Origin: Vibrio tritonius
GTDB lineage: Bacteria > Pseudomonadota > Gammaproteobacteria > Enterobacterales > Vibrionaceae
Length of the DNA: 64,000 nucleotides
Direction of reading: 5' to 3'
NCBI RefSeq assembly: GCF_001547935.1
Contig: NZ_AP014635.1
Span: 1,674,001-1,738,000 of the forward strand
Part shown: one piece after another, positions 26,535 through 36,234 of the stretch
Numbering within the stretch: position 1 is the first letter of the stretch
Layout: every line of letters starts with the position of its first letter
Translations under genes and position numbers: made by a program
Notes under the pieces: generated by a model
What the model was told of the DNA's origin: nothing
The model's input: only the letters and a program-made list of their open reading frames with translations
Databases searched by the model: none

Positions 26535-26846
26535 TTATCGACTCTTAACTTTCTGATTAACGGTTTTAAACCCTTGATGTGGAAAAACATTACGGATACG
26601 TTGTTGCACTTTTTTGGGTACTTGAGCAGAAAATACCAGCTTAGAACCTGTACGTAACTGGTAAACTTTGATCATGCCGCTAAATGGTGAATGTTCGCCA
26701 ATCTCTTTTAGATGGTGCTTAAACGATGGCGGACAATGCCCTTTTACTGGCCCTAATTTGCCATCTTTAACCTGAATTTTAAGAACAGGACGGTCTAGAA
26801 CCAACCAAACAATGACAACAACTGCAACAATGATCAAATACCACAT
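26535..26846 (-). CDS. DUF3634 family small membrane protein
   Basis: A 103-residue protein with one N-terminal membrane anchor (WYLIIVAVVVIVWLVL, residues 2-17) and a basic cytoplasmic or periplasmic domain containing GHCPPSFKHHLKEIGEHSP. I assign it to DUF3634 from recall of this pattern in Vibrio and related genera. The function is unknown. AGGGGGA precedes the ATG, which lies 9 bp after the matP stop, so it is co-transcribed with matP. Confidence 0.75.
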   Translation of the reverse strand: MWYLIIVAVVVIVWLVLDRPVLKIQVKDGKLGPVKGHCPPSFKHHLKEIGEHSPFSGMIKVYQLRTGSKLVFSAQVPKKVQQRIRNVFPHQGFKTVNQKVKSR

Positions 26847-26855
26847 GGAATCCCC

Positions 26856-27305
26856 CTAGTCAGAAAGCAATTTGCTTAAATCTTCTTTTAAGTTGGTAAC
26901 GGTACGGCTTGCTTTTTCACTTCTTGAGGCTTCACTGAGCAAATATTCAATCGCGTCAGATAAGGTGCACCCTAACTCGTTCGCCCTTTGCGATAATTTT
27001 TCCCACACTCGATAATCCAAATCGATCGACTTTTTACGAGTATGAATTTGCTCAGCATTAAAATGACGTTTACGTTTCGCACGAATGGCTTGTTTGAGTT
27101 TGTTCTCTAATTCAGGAGCCATATGTTTATCAATCCACTCAAGCACCATGGTTGGCTCATGTTCAATGGATCTTAGCTGTGTAATTGCTAACTCAATTTC
27201 ACTACGATCAATGTGTTGCGTAATCGCCTCTCCAGCTTTCCACTTATTGACTAAGTATTGCCATTTCCAACCACATTCAAGGTTTTCAAGTTGTTGATAT
27301 TTCAT
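26856..27305 (-). CDS. matP: Macrodomain Ter protein MatP
   Basis: Binds matS sites as a dimer, condenses and delays segregation of the terminus region, and links it to the division machinery. The 149-residue form starting MKYQQLENLECGWKWQYLV matches E. coli MatP at its N-terminus. The highly conserved RAKRKRHFNAEQIHTRKKSIDLDY region is the DNA-binding four-helix/ribbon-helix-helix core, and the C-terminus is a coiled coil. A frame from 27365 would add 20 non-conserved residues. It is divergent from lonH, as in E. coli. A one-mismatch matS lies in its promoter region. Confidence 0.96.
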   Translation of the reverse strand: MKYQQLENLECGWKWQYLVNKWKAGEAITQHIDRSEIELAITQLRSIEHEPTMVLEWIDKHMAPELENKLKQAIRAKRKRHFNAEQIHTRKKSIDLDYRVWEKLSQRANELGCTLSDAIEYLLSEASRSEKASRTVTNLKEDLSKLLSD

Positions 27306-27331
27306 TATTAACAAGTCCGTATCCGTTGATG

Positions 27332-27344
27332 GTGACAGCGTAAC
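27332..27344. other. Degenerate matS-like site upstream of matP
   Basis: GTGACAGCGTAAC differs from the matS consensus at one position (GTAAC for GTCAC). It lies 27 bp before the matP start, between matP and lonH, where MatP binding could feed back on its own gene. Confidence 0.35.
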
Positions 27345-27467
27345 CCAAGGCAGCAATTGTTGCAATTTAAAAGAGAAAAAACTAGAGATAGATCTTATCC
27401 CTTAACGCTATTCGTCAAGCCAATTTTTCTATATAATTTAGCCCCTTTTATTCAGTACATCATTTCA

Positions 27468-29114
27468 ATGACACAAGAAATTTGGCGTGCAGTTACGCCT
27501 CAATACGACGATTATGCCGAGCACTTCAACAGCTATTCGTCTTTATCAGAAAAAACGCTGCTTGACGTGCAACCACGTCTTTCCATGACGCTTTCTCAGT
27601 TTGTCGAAATGGAAGGCTTTACTCGCCTATTACTGATTAATTCGCCTGATAACACGATCTACCGTGGTGAAATTAAATCCAATCTACAGCAGATAGTTGG
27701 AGGAAATACCCCAGTTATCTCAACAGAAACGCTTGATATGAAGACCGTGTTTGGTCAACTAGTCACCGAACATGGCAAAATTATTGATTCAATTCCCGGG
27801 CTTCTAGATAAAGCGAACGGTGGTTATCTCATTGTTTCGGCAAATTTACTGTTAATTAGTCCAGCGGTGTGGCCGCTATTAAAAGCAGCGGTGCTCGGTG
27901 AGGATACCTACCCGATTCTTAGTAATCCTAAGTCACCGATTGCCGAGATGGCCCCCAAACAGTATCAAGTAAAATTAGTCATCATTGGAGACCGAAATCA
28001 ATTAGGTGACATCGATTACCTTGATGCAGATATCCATTCAGGCCTGTGCTTATACAGTGAAGTGGAATCGGATTTAAAAATCGATGCCAATTCTATTGTC
28101 GATTACCTTAGTTACCTCAAATGGATTTGCCATCAATACGATATTCCTGAGCTTACAATCTCGGGAATTCAAGCACTAATGCGTGCTGGGGCTCGCTATA
28201 CTGAAGATCAGCACTACGCCCCCCTTTGTTTGATGTGGCATCGTGCCATCTTAGTCGAATGCAAACACAAAGCAGCCGGCCGCACGATTGATGAAAACCA
28301 TGTAGAGGCGGTGATCAGCGACCGTTACTTCCGAGCGTCATACCTTCCTGAGCGAGCTATTGATGATATTTTGGACGGTCAAGTGATCATTGAAACCCGC
28401 GGTGCGCAAATTGGTCAAGTCAATGGGCTTACCGTAGTCGATGTGGCCGGTCATCCTATCTCTTACGGTGAACCAGCACGTATCTCCTGCGTGATTCACT
28501 TTGGTGATGGCGATATAGCTGATGTTGAACGTAAAGCTGAGCTTGGCGGCAATCTTCATGCGAAAGGCATGATGATTATGCAAGCATTTGTGAGCAGTGC
28601 ATTAGATCTCGATATGCCGCTGCCATTCTCTGCCTCAATTGTATTTGAACAATCTTATAGTGAAGTAGACGGTGACAGCGCATCATTGGCTGAGCTGTGT
28701 TCATTGGTAAGTGCCCTATCTGGTTTACCGATTGATCAACAAAAAGCCGTTACAGGAGCCGTTGACCAATTTGGCCGAGTTCAAGCTGTAGGCGGTTTGA
28801 ATGAAAAAATTGAAGGGTTTTATCGCGTTTGCGAACATCATGGTTTCACCGGCAAACAAGGTGTCGTCATGCCGCAAAGCAACCTAAAACACCTTGCATT
28901 ACATCCAGCGGTTGTAAAAAGTATTCAATCTGGAGAATTTAACATTTGGCCAGTGGCAACCGTTGATGATGTGATCCCACTTTTAATGAACAAACCTTTC
29001 CGCGGTGATGACGAAAACAGTGTTTTAAGTCAGATCGCGGAACGTATTGATAGTTTTGAAAAACATGAACAGCCAATGTCACTGATCGAACGCTTGAAAA
29101 ACTGGCTATTTTAG
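27468..29114 (+). CDS. lonH: Lon-like protease LonH (YcbZ)
   Basis: A 548-residue protein of the LonH/YcbZ type. The C-terminal S16 protease domain (about 330-520) has the catalytic Ser in YSEVDGDSASLAELC and Lys in FGRVQAVGGLNEKIEGF. The N-terminal half corresponds to an AAA+-like region, but I see no Walker A P-loop (GxxGxGKS/T), so ATP use is doubtful. Start at the ATG at 27468 (MTQEIWRAV), because the longer frame from 27357 runs into the matP promoter and adds non-conserved residues. The matP-lonH-fabA order is the same as in E. coli. Confidence 0.92.
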   Translation: MTQEIWRAVTPQYDDYAEHFNSYSSLSEKTLLDVQPRLSMTLSQFVEMEGFTRLLLINSPDNTIYRGEIKSNLQQIVGGNTPVISTETLDMKTVFGQLVTEHGKIIDSIPGLLDKANGGYLIVSANLLLISPAVWPLLKAAVLGEDTYPILSNPKSPIAEMAPKQYQVKLVIIGDRNQLGDIDYLDADIHSGLCLYSEVESDLKIDANSIVDYLSYLKWICHQYDIPELTISGIQALMRAGARYTEDQHYAPLCLMWHRAILVECKHKAAGRTIDENHVEAVISDRYFRASYLPERAIDDILDGQVIIETRGAQIGQVNGLTVVDVAGHPISYGEPARISCVIHFGDGDIADVERKAELGGNLHAKGMMIMQAFVSSALDLDMPLPFSASIVFEQSYSEVDGDSASLAELCSLVSALSGLPIDQQKAVTGAVDQFGRVQAVGGLNEKIEGFYRVCEHHGFTGKQGVVMPQSNLKHLALHPAVVKSIQSGEFNIWPVATVDDVIPLLMNKPFRGDDENSVLSQIAERIDSFEKHEQPMSLIERLKNWLF

Positions 29115-29149
29115 TACTGATCGGACTTGTTTGGCGTACAGGTGTTCAC
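29115..29149 (+). promoter_or_regulatory. FadR and FabR operator region upstream of fabA
   Basis: TACTGATCGGACTTGTT at 29115-29131 matches the FadR-activation site of E. coli fabA. GGCGTACAGGTGTTC at 29133-29147 resembles the FabR repressor site (AGCGTACACGTGTT). They are side by side as in enterics. Both fit fabA control by fatty-acid status. Confidence 0.65.
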
Positions 29150-29184
29150 TAAGATCGACCTGTCAAAAATTGGAGTAATTGATA

Positions 29185-29703
29185 ATGCAGAATAAACGAG
29201 ATTCATATAACCGTGAAGACCTACTTGCCTCAAGTCGTGGTGAGCTCTTCGGCCCTGGTTACCCTCAGCTTCCAGCACCAAACATGCTGATGATGGATCG
29301 TGTAACTAAAATGTCTGAAACCGAAGGCGAACATGGTAAAGGTCTGATCATTGCTGAACTCGATATCACTCCTGATCTATGGTTCTTTGATTGCCACTTC
29401 CCTGGCGACCCTGTAATGCCTGGCTGTCTTGGTCTAGATGCAATGTGGCAATTGGTTGGTTTCTTCCTTGGTTGGGTTGGTGGCAAAGGCAAAGGCCGTG
29501 CACTAGGTGTTGGTGAAGTTAAATTCACTGGTCAGATTCTACCAACAGCAAAAAAAGTGACTTATGAAATTACGATGAAACGTGTTGTTAACCGTAAACT
29601 AGTCATGGGTCTTGCTGATGGACGTGTTCTTGTAGATGGTAAAGAAATCTACGTAGCAAAAGATCTTAAAGTGGGCTTGTTCCAAGACACTTCTGCTTTC
29701 TAA
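29185..29703 (+). CDS. fabA: 3-hydroxydecanoyl-ACP dehydratase/isomerase FabA
   Basis: Dehydrates 3-hydroxyacyl-ACP and isomerises the C10 product, committing it to unsaturated fatty acid synthesis. The 172 residues contain the active-site His in [24 protein letters not shown], with the catalytic Asp in the same LGLDAMWQ segment. Length is normal. The ATG at 29185 is chosen over an in-frame TTG six bases earlier because it has TGGAG about 10 bp upstream and the family begins MQNKRDSY. lonH lies upstream and rmf convergent downstream. Confidence 0.97.
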   Translation: MQNKRDSYNREDLLASSRGELFGPGYPQLPAPNMLMMDRVTKMSETEGEHGKGLIIAELDITPDLWFFDCHFPGDPVMPGCLGLDAMWQLVGFFLGWVGGKGKGRALGVGEVKFTGQILPTAKKVTYEITMKRVVNRKLVMGLADGRVLVDGKEIYVAKDLKVGLFQDTSAF

Positions 29704-29720
29704 TTTGCACTGAACTAGAG

Positions 29721-29747
29721 AAAAGCGGCACATTGTGTCGCTTTTTT
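29721..29747 (+). terminator. fabA terminator
   Basis: AGCGGCACA-TTG-TGTCGCT (one G-T pair) followed by TTTTTT. Confidence 0.75.
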
Positions 29748-29789
29748 ATTACCAATGGAATTAGTTATAGTGCGTTACAATACTCTAAT

Positions 29790-29813
29790 AAAGCCCCTAA
29801 TAAGGGGCTTATT
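29790..29813. terminator. Hairpin between fabA and rmf
   Basis: AAGCCCCT-AATA-AGGGGCTT, probable end of the rmf transcript on the minus strand; tails are only moderately T-rich. Confidence 0.5.
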
Positions 29814-29859
29814 TTCCCAATAAAGGGATCATGATGTGTGCTTGCTGATTGTGGACGTG

Positions 29860-30033
29860 TTATTTATAGAGACCGGTGTGTTTGTCTTCCCTTGCATCTC
29901 GCCAACCACCTAACCAGTACGAACGGGCATCCGTTTGTGTATAGGGACATGTTTCTTGCGACCTGCCATTGATACCTGCTTTATATCCTTGAGATTGAGC
30001 TCTTTCTAGGCGATCACGCTTTTGTCTCTTCAT
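29860..30033 (-). CDS. rmf: Ribosome modulation factor Rmf
   Basis: A 57-residue basic protein that pairs ribosomes into inactive 100S dimers in stationary phase. The sequence MKRQKRDRLERAQSQGYKAG and the C-terminal YWLGGWRDAREDK match E. coli Rmf closely. The start is the ATG at 30033 (GAGGAC upstream), not the frame start at 30051. It lies next to fabA as in E. coli. Confidence 0.96.
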   Translation of the reverse strand: MKRQKRDRLERAQSQGYKAGINGRSQETCPYTQTDARSYWLGGWRDAREDKHTGLYK

Positions 30034-30140
30034 AATGGAGTCCTCATACATTACTTTGTATTAAACATCGATTAACGATATGTGGCGTTTTTATGACCAC
30101 TGTTTAAGAATTACCCATTCTGATGTCTTTCTCAAGCACA

Positions 30141-30174
30141 AAAAAAGCACAAACTCATTTTTGTGAGTTTGTGC
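30141..30174 (-). terminator. Terminator of the DUF3466 gene
   Basis: Perfect 11-bp stem (GCACAAACTCA / TGAGTTTGTGC) with a 6-base loop and, on the minus strand, a T-run (TTTTTTTGTG). Confidence 0.85.
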
Positions 30175-30191
30175 CCTTATTGACAAAAAAA

Positions 30192-31955
30192 CTATTTTCT
30201 ACGACGGAACCCAAACAGACCTAAAGCAATCAAAGTACCTAATCCTAGAGAGCCACCACTACGTGATACTTCTTGCGTATCTTCGCCACGCTCAGAAATA
30301 TCGGAAGCTGTCGCACCTGCAATTGGTAATAGCTCAACCGCTACTGTGGTTTCGTCTTGATCACCGCCACCACACGTTGCATTGTAAGCGGTGGAATCAT
30401 ACCCGCCGTCACACTTAAGTGCTGTTGCAGAAATAACCCCTGCATTATTGATTCCAGAGGCATCGATTATACGGAATTCATTGTTAGCAGAAGAATATGT
30501 CCCACCATTGGTCAAGTTATCTAACCACCATGCTTGATTACTAAAACGAGCTCGACGGGTAGAATCGGTACCTGTACCACTGTAAGGATAGATAAAGGCA
30601 CGCTTACGGCGAACTTTACCGTCGTTTTCACGCACATTTTCCGCGTCCACTTGACCAACGATTTCGTTATAATCGTTAATCGCTTCCGCTTTACCACCAG
30701 CACCACTAAAGAAGATACCACCAGAGAAATACGTCGCTTTCGGCGATGACGCAGAAACATCGCTCACCACAAACATTCGGTTTGCAGCAGCGCCGTTGGA
30801 AGGATGGTTACCATCGCGCTTTGCTTCACCAATGGCCACTAAGTTACTGTTCATAGCCGTTAACTTACTGTTACTGTAGATGTAATCGTCGCCATCTTCT
30901 GAGGTCGCGTTAGCAACAGATAGTGTGCTCCAATTACCTGCAGTCTCCCAATCAGTATCGCTTGAACCTGTGTATGCTACCTTAAATACCGCAGCATTCA
31001 TGTAGTTATTGTCATCATCAAACGTACTATAACCGACAGCATAGATTTCATCATTGGTAGTATCGACGTAAAAATCACGAATACTACCTTGTGCGAGACG
31101 GTCATCTTCTTCTTGAGTCACTCCACTCGCCCAACCTAGAGAAACGACACTGCTACCGTCTGCAGACCAGAGAGCAGGCTTGCTCGAATAGTAACTTCCA
31201 TTGTCGGTAGTCGCATAGGTCGCGATACTGCCAGAAATAAACGTGCCGTCGGTTTTCCATGCGCGAACTTGATCGCCGTTATCATCATCAGACGTTGGAT
31301 CGGAATATGACGAACTTGAACCATATAAACCCGTTACGTCGTCACGAATGTAACCGCCATCACTGTCAGCGTATTGAACAGATCCCGTCGCCAACTTAAT
31401 CCCTACAGCATTACCACTGCTGTCTAGGCTATTGACCACCGTGTTATAGGTGTTGCTACTGTCGACTAGCGTTGAATCCACAAACGCAATCGCGTTCGGT
31501 GTTGTGCTACCGCTTTTTTCATTATTCCATACGTCCCAACGAACTTGCGCCCAACTTTCACAAGTCGCGTACAAAAGCTCACTGTTACAGTAATCTTCAA
31601 AGTCGTCTTGATCTTGTATATAGATAAAGGCGTTATCTAGCCCCCAAGGCACTTCTTCCCGGTAGCTAATACCATCAACAGCTTGTCCCGCGTTAATGGC
31701 GACAGTGCGCGTTTCCCCGGCAAAAGCAAAGCTAGTTTCATCACAGTTCGTAGCAGAACTATCAAAACAACCCTGACTTAATGATGCAGAACCATCACTT
31801 GCATCTCCCGGTTGAATTGCAACACCAAAGGCGCTTTCATAACCGGAGACAGATGGACTCTTTTCAACCACCTGATATAACGCGGCAGATGCCTGAGTTG
31901 AGGCCAGCAACACTGCTGCCGAAACTAATGTTCTTTTAAATGTTTTACGTCTCAT
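30192..31955 (-). CDS. DUF3466 exported protein with GlyGly-CTERM sorting tail
   Basis: A 587-residue secreted protein: signal peptide (residues 1-25, FKRTLVSAAVLLASTQASA) and a long, acidic, Ser/Thr/Asp-rich domain with repeated beta-propeller-like strands. The GlyGly-CTERM tail at the C-terminus comprises SGGSLGLG, the hydrophobic TLIALGLFGF and terminal RRRK. That tail is the recognition signal of rhombosortase, which cleaves it and anchors or releases the protein, often after type II secretion. I assign DUF3466 from recall. The ligand or role is unknown. It lies 9 bp downstream of uup's stop on the same strand. Confidence 0.83.
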   Translation of the reverse strand: MRRKTFKRTLVSAAVLLASTQASAALYQVVEKSPSVSGYESAFGVAIQPGDASDGSASLSQGCFDSSATNCDETSFAFAGETRTVAINAGQAVDGISYREEVPWGLDNAFIYIQDQDDFEDYCNSELLYATCESWAQVRWDVWNNEKSGSTTPNAIAFVDSTLVDSSNTYNTVVNSLDSSGNAVGIKLATGSVQYADSDGGYIRDDVTGLYGSSSSYSDPTSDDDNGDQVRAWKTDGTFISGSIATYATTDNGSYYSSKPALWSADGSSVVSLGWASGVTQEEDDRLAQGSIRDFYVDTTNDEIYAVGYSTFDDDNNYMNAAVFKVAYTGSSDTDWETAGNWSTLSVANATSEDGDDYIYSNSKLTAMNSNLVAIGEAKRDGNHPSNGAAANRMFVVSDVSASSPKATYFSGGIFFSGAGGKAEAINDYNEIVGQVDAENVRENDGKVRRKRAFIYPYSGTGTDSTRRARFSNQAWWLDNLTNGGTYSSANNEFRIIDASGINNAGVISATALKCDGGYDSTAYNATCGGGDQDETTVAVELLPIAGATASDISERGEDTQEVSRSGGSLGLGTLIALGLFGFRRRK

Positions 31956-31964
31956 ATCTATTCT

Positions 31965-33881
31965 TTAACTATCCTGTTGCATTGCTTCTAGCTCTTCCCA
32001 TCGCTCAAAAGCAATTTCAAGCTCCTGCTCTGTGGCAGCCAACTTATCTAAAATAGGTTGCGTCGTCTCTACAGGTTGTGCAAAGAAGTCAGCATCGTTC
32101 ACTTGTTCTTGTAAAGTGCCAATAGCGCTCTCTAATTGTTCGAGTTTTTCTGGTAACGCTTCTAATTCGCGCTGCAGTTTATAAGACAACTTCTTCGACT
32201 TCGGCTTGGAAGGTTCAGTTTTGGGACTTTCCTCAACTTCTTTTACCTTCTCTTTACGTTCATCAGGTTTACGTGATGCTTTAACCTGTGCGCGTTGCTG
32301 TTGAGCATCGTGATACCCACCAACAAATTCTTCGATTTGACCGTTACCTTCAAAAATCCAACTCGTTGTCACTGTATTGTCGACAAATTCACGGTCGTGA
32401 CTGACCAACAACAAAGTGCCTTGATAATTGGCAAGCAAATCTTCCAAAAGTTCCAAAGTTTCGATATCTAAATCGTTAGTTGGTTCATCCAGCACCAACA
32501 AGTTATTCGATTTAAGGAAAATACGGGCAAGAAGTAGCCGGTTCTTCTCACCACCAGAAAGGGCTTTTACCGGTGTACGAGCACGTTTAGGGGCAAACAA
32601 GAAGTCTTGTAGGTAACTTAACGCATGACGGGGTTTACCGCCCACCATGACTTCTTGTTTTCCATCGGCAAGGTTATCAATCACCGTTTTTTCTGGATCC
32701 AAAATTTCACGATACTGGTCAAAATAAGCCACTTCTAACTTAGTACCACAATGCAAACGGCCGCTATCTGGCTGTTTCTCACCAAGCATCAGTTTCAATA
32801 AAGTACTCTTACCGCAGCCATTTGGCCCGATTAACGCAATACGATCGCCTCGCATCACATTAAATGAGAAGTTATCGATAATATTTTTACCATCAATGGA
32901 GTACTGCAAGTTTTCCGCTTCAAAGACAATTTTGCCAGAACGTGCGGCATCATCAATTTGCAGGTTAACCTTACCCTGCACTTCACGGCGTTCACTACGC
33001 TCCAAACGAAGCTGTTTTAGCGCGCGTACACGGCCTTCATTACGAGTACGACGAGCCTTGATGCCCTGACGAATCCACACTTCTTCTTGAGCAAGCTTTT
33101 TATCGAACTCCGCATTTTGCATTTCTTCAACACGCAATGCTTCTTCTTTTGCAACTAAGTAATTTTCGTAGTCACCTGGAAAAGAGCTCAACTGGCCACG
33201 GTCGAGATCGACAATGCGAGTTGCCATTGACTTAATAAACGCACGGTCGTGGGAAATAAAGATGATGGAACCCCGAAAATCCTTTAAAAAACCTTCGAGC
33301 CATTCAATCGTACTGACATCTAAGTGGTTGGTCGGTTCGTCAAGTAGCAGTACATCTGGATCACATACGAGCGCTCGAGCTAAAGCAGCCTTACGTTGCC
33401 AACCACCAGAGAGGTCAGTTAAACGTGTTTCACCGTCGAGGTGCAGAGCAGTTAACACATTTTTGATGCGATCATCGAAACGCCAACCACCAGAATGGTC
33501 AAGTTGCTCTTGAATTTTGGCTAACTTATTGATGTTGCTTTCCGATGGGTCTTCAGCAACACGATCTAACAAATCGTGATACGCTTTGAGCTGTTTAGCC
33601 ACTTCGTCTTGGCCACCAGCAACGTAGTCGTATACCGTGCCTTCTTCATCACGAGGGGGATCTTGTTCCAGGCGAGACACAACGACATCTTGAGTCACGG
33701 TCATTTTCCCGTCATCAAGCAAAATATCACCAGCCAGCACTTTCATCAGTGTGGATTTACCCGCACCATTTCGGCCAACTAAACAAACACGTTCATTTTC
33801 TTGCAGAGCAAAATCTGCGTTATCGAGCAATGGATGATCGCCAAAAGCAAGCAGTCCATTATTGATGGTAATCAAAGCCAT
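31965..33881 (-). CDS. uup: ABC-F ATPase Uup
   Basis: A cytoplasmic ABC-F protein, 638 residues with two ABC domains and no membrane segments. Walker A motifs are GRNGAGKSTLMKVLAG (about 36-51) and GPNGCGKSTLLKLMLG (about 352-367). Signatures are LSGGWQRKAALARAL and LSGGEKNRLLLARIF, and Walker B LLLDEPTNHLD and LVLDEPTNDLD. A C-terminal charged coiled coil (about 530-635, with PERKEKVKEVEESPK-like stretch) is the DNA/ribosome-binding tail. Uup affects precise excision of transposons and ribosome function. It overlaps the next gene upstream by 23 bp. Confidence 0.95.
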   Translation of the reverse strand: MALITINNGLLAFGDHPLLDNADFALQENERVCLVGRNGAGKSTLMKVLAGDILLDDGKMTVTQDVVVSRLEQDPPRDEEGTVYDYVAGGQDEVAKQLKAYHDLLDRVAEDPSESNINKLAKIQEQLDHSGGWRFDDRIKNVLTALHLDGETRLTDLSGGWQRKAALARALVCDPDVLLLDEPTNHLDVSTIEWLEGFLKDFRGSIIFISHDRAFIKSMATRIVDLDRGQLSSFPGDYENYLVAKEEALRVEEMQNAEFDKKLAQEEVWIRQGIKARRTRNEGRVRALKQLRLERSERREVQGKVNLQIDDAARSGKIVFEAENLQYSIDGKNIIDNFSFNVMRGDRIALIGPNGCGKSTLLKLMLGEKQPDSGRLHCGTKLEVAYFDQYREILDPEKTVIDNLADGKQEVMVGGKPRHALSYLQDFLFAPKRARTPVKALSGGEKNRLLLARIFLKSNNLLVLDEPTNDLDIETLELLEDLLANYQGTLLLVSHDREFVDNTVTTSWIFEGNGQIEEFVGGYHDAQQQRAQVKASRKPDERKEKVKEVEESPKTEPSKPKSKKLSYKLQRELEALPEKLEQLESAIGTLQEQVNDADFFAQPVETTQPILDKLAATEQELEIAFERWEELEAMQQDS

Positions 33882-34107
33882 TATTTTGTAACCATTGAAT
33901 CAATTCGTTAAAGTTAAAAGGCCAACTCAATTGGGCATCTCGATAACAAAGTACAGGAATAGTGACCCCGTAACGTGAAGACAGTTCATCATCATCTGCA
34001 ATATCGACTGAATTGACCTGTTGGCTTACGCCTGCTTTCACAAGCAGGTCGTAAGCGTCATCACACAGGTGGCAACCCTGTGTGCCATAGAGGGTAAGAG
34101 TAACCAT
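33859..34107 (-). CDS. Small glutaredoxin-like (thioredoxin-fold) protein
   Basis: An 82-residue protein with the N-terminal redox motif GCHLCDDA (C-x-x-C) followed by a thioredoxin-like fold containing the cis-Pro region VTIPVLCYRD. This is the DUF836/glutaredoxin-like family. The ATG at 34107 is preferred to a TTG one codon earlier. Its 3' end overlaps uup by 23 bp, and its start is 6 bp after the rlmKL stop, so rlmKL-grx-uup is one operon. The substrate is unknown. Confidence 0.82.
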   Translation of the reverse strand: MVTLTLYGTQGCHLCDDAYDLLVKAGVSQQVNSVDIADDDELSSRYGVTIPVLCYRDAQLSWPFNFNELIQWLQNNGFDYHQ

Positions 34108-34113
34108 CAAGGA

Positions 34114-36234
34114 CTATCCCTGGTGCGTCACTAACCAGCAGTTATGAATCTGTTTATTGCGCTCGAAATCGAGCGGTAAAGTCTGATTGGAAATGTTTTT
34201 CGCTTGTAGGCCAAGCTCCGCAAGAGCATCCAAATCCATCTTAAAATGGCGTTTATTGTTAGAGAACACAATGGTGCCACCTGCGCGAAGAATGCGCTTT
34301 AAATTGATGAACAGCTCAATATGGTCGCGTTGTACGTCAAAACTCTTCGCCATACGTTTTGAGTTAGAGAACGTTGGCGGGTCGATAAAGATCAGATCAT
34401 AATCGCCACGAGCCGTTTCAAGCCATTGTAAACAATCCGCCTGCTCAAAACGATGCTGACGCCCTACTTGACCATTAAGCTCCATGTTCTCTTTGGCCCA
34501 GTTAAGGTAGGTCTTCGACATATCAACCGTAGTGGTTGAACGAGCACCGCCACAAGCCGCATGCACAGTTGCAGAGCCGGTATACGCAAACAAGTTAAGA
34601 AAATCTTTGTTGTTTGCCATTTCACCAAGGCGGCGACGAGTCAATTTATGATCCAAGAACAAACCGGTGTCCAAGTAATCGTATAGATTCACCTGTAACT
34701 TCACACCGTATTCATGCACGACCATGGTCTCTGACTGTTGCGCCAGTTTTTGATACTGTGCAGACCCCTTCTGCTTTTCACGCACTTTAAGCACAACTTT
34801 ATTCGCATCCATATCCAACACTTGGATAGCAGCACGAATAATATCGGTTAAACGACGCTTCGCTTTCTCTTCTGGTACGTCTTTCGGTGCAGCGTACTCT
34901 TGAATCACCAGACTATCTTGATAAATATCGATCGCAACGTTGTATTCAGGTAAATCCGCATCATAAATACGGTAGCAATCTAAACCTTCACGTTTCGCCC
35001 ATTTACGGACTTTCGCTACGTTTTTCTTCAAACGGTTAGCAAAATCTGGCGCAACCAAACTTTGTTGTTGTTCATTGAGCTGTGATGGCTCACGAACAGA
35101 AATTGAGTAATTTTTCTGGTGACACGGTAACGCACCATTGTTCAGTTTAAATTGTTTATCAGCACGCATGCGTAAACAACTGAGTAACTCGTCAGAGCTT
35201 GAGAAGATAGAGGCTTGGCAACCACCAAATTCCGCTTTTAATTGCCCACCAAAGGCGGTGTATAACGCAATCAAACCAGGATGTGTGCCTAAACGTTCAC
35301 CGTAAGGCGGGTTACAGACGATAACGCCGTTTTCAAACCCTTCAGGACGTGTGAGCTTAGCTGCATCCGCTAGACTGAAATCAATCAAGCTTTCAACACC
35401 AGCGCGGCGGGCATTATCACGTGCAGTTTGCAAGACGCGCGGGTCGTTATCCATACCGAAGAATTTAGTGTCAACATTTTTGACACCACGACGAGCTTGC
35501 ACATTGGCTTCAGCTTTAATCTCAGCCCAAAGCTCTGGTTCAAAGTCTTCTAACGCTTCAAAGCCCCACTTTTGACGTTTCACGCCAGGCGCCATGTTCG
35601 CAGCCATCATCGCCGCTTCAATCAACAATGTACCAGAGCCACACATAGGGTCGAGCATGGGTTTTGATGCATCCCAGCCACTACGAAGCAAAATCGCTGC
35701 AGCAAGCGTTTCACGTAAAGGTGCCTTACCAGCTTCAGGACGATAACCACGCATATGCAAGCCACCACCCACCATGTCGATACCCAAAATGGCTTTTTCT
35801 TTATGTAAGCGAACATGAATACGCAGATCAAAACGATCTTTATCGATCGATGGACGAGGTAAGTTTTTCTTAGTGAAACAGTCAACGATACCGTCTTTTA
35901 CCTTCATTGCACCGTACTGGCTGTTACGAATTTCACGGTTTGTACCGTTAAAATCAACAACGAATTTCTTGGAGCTATGAAAGTGATTGACCCAATTCAC
36001 TGCAGAGGTTGCGAGGTATAAATCCATATCGTCTTGGCAATTGAACTCACTCACAATACGAACAAAACGTGATGCTAAACGACTCCATAAACAGCAACGA
36101 TAAGCTTGTTCATTTGATGCAGTAAAACGCACCCCTGCTTGCACAGGTTTTGCGTCAGAAATTCCTAATTGGGTTAGTTCTTCAACTAATAGGTTCTCAA
36201 GTCCGTTTGAGGTAACCGCCAGATACTGATTCAT
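34114..36234 (-). CDS. rlmKL: 23S rRNA methyltransferase RlmKL (fused)
   Basis: A 706-residue fused enzyme. The N-terminus (about 5-160) is a THUMP/RlmL part that makes m2G2445, with [14 protein letters not shown] and [12 protein letters not shown] (about 200-315). The C-terminus (about 480-700) is RlmK, which makes m7G2069, with [17 protein letters not shown] and [14 protein letters not shown]. Start at the ATG at 36234 ([16 protein letters not shown]), preceded by AAAGAG; the frame from 36279 has 15 extra non-conserved residues. The rlmKL-uup order follows E. coli. Confidence 0.94.
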   Translation of the reverse strand: MNQYLAVTSNGLENLLVEELTQLGISDAKPVQAGVRFTASNEQAYRCCLWSRLASRFVRIVSEFNCQDDMDLYLATSAVNWVNHFHSSKKFVVDFNGTNREIRNSQYGAMKVKDGIVDCFTKKNLPRPSIDKDRFDLRIHVRLHKEKAILGIDMVGGGLHMRGYRPEAGKAPLRETLAAAILLRSGWDASKPMLDPMCGSGTLLIEAAMMAANMAPGVKRQKWGFEALEDFEPELWAEIKAEANVQARRGVKNVDTKFFGMDNDPRVLQTARDNARRAGVESLIDFSLADAAKLTRPEGFENGVIVCNPPYGERLGTHPGLIALYTAFGGQLKAEFGGCQASIFSSSDELLSCLRMRADKQFKLNNGALPCHQKNYSISVREPSQLNEQQQSLVAPDFANRLKKNVAKVRKWAKREGLDCYRIYDADLPEYNVAIDIYQDSLVIQEYAAPKDVPEEKAKRRLTDIIRAAIQVLDMDANKVVLKVREKQKGSAQYQKLAQQSETMVVHEYGVKLQVNLYDYLDTGLFLDHKLTRRRLGEMANNKDFLNLFAYTGSATVHAACGGARSTTTVDMSKTYLNWAKENMELNGQVGRQHRFEQADCLQWLETARGDYDLIFIDPPTFSNSKRMAKSFDVQRDHIELFINLKRILRAGGTIVFSNNKRHFKMDLDALAELGLQAKNISNQTLPLDFERNKQIHNCWLVTHQG

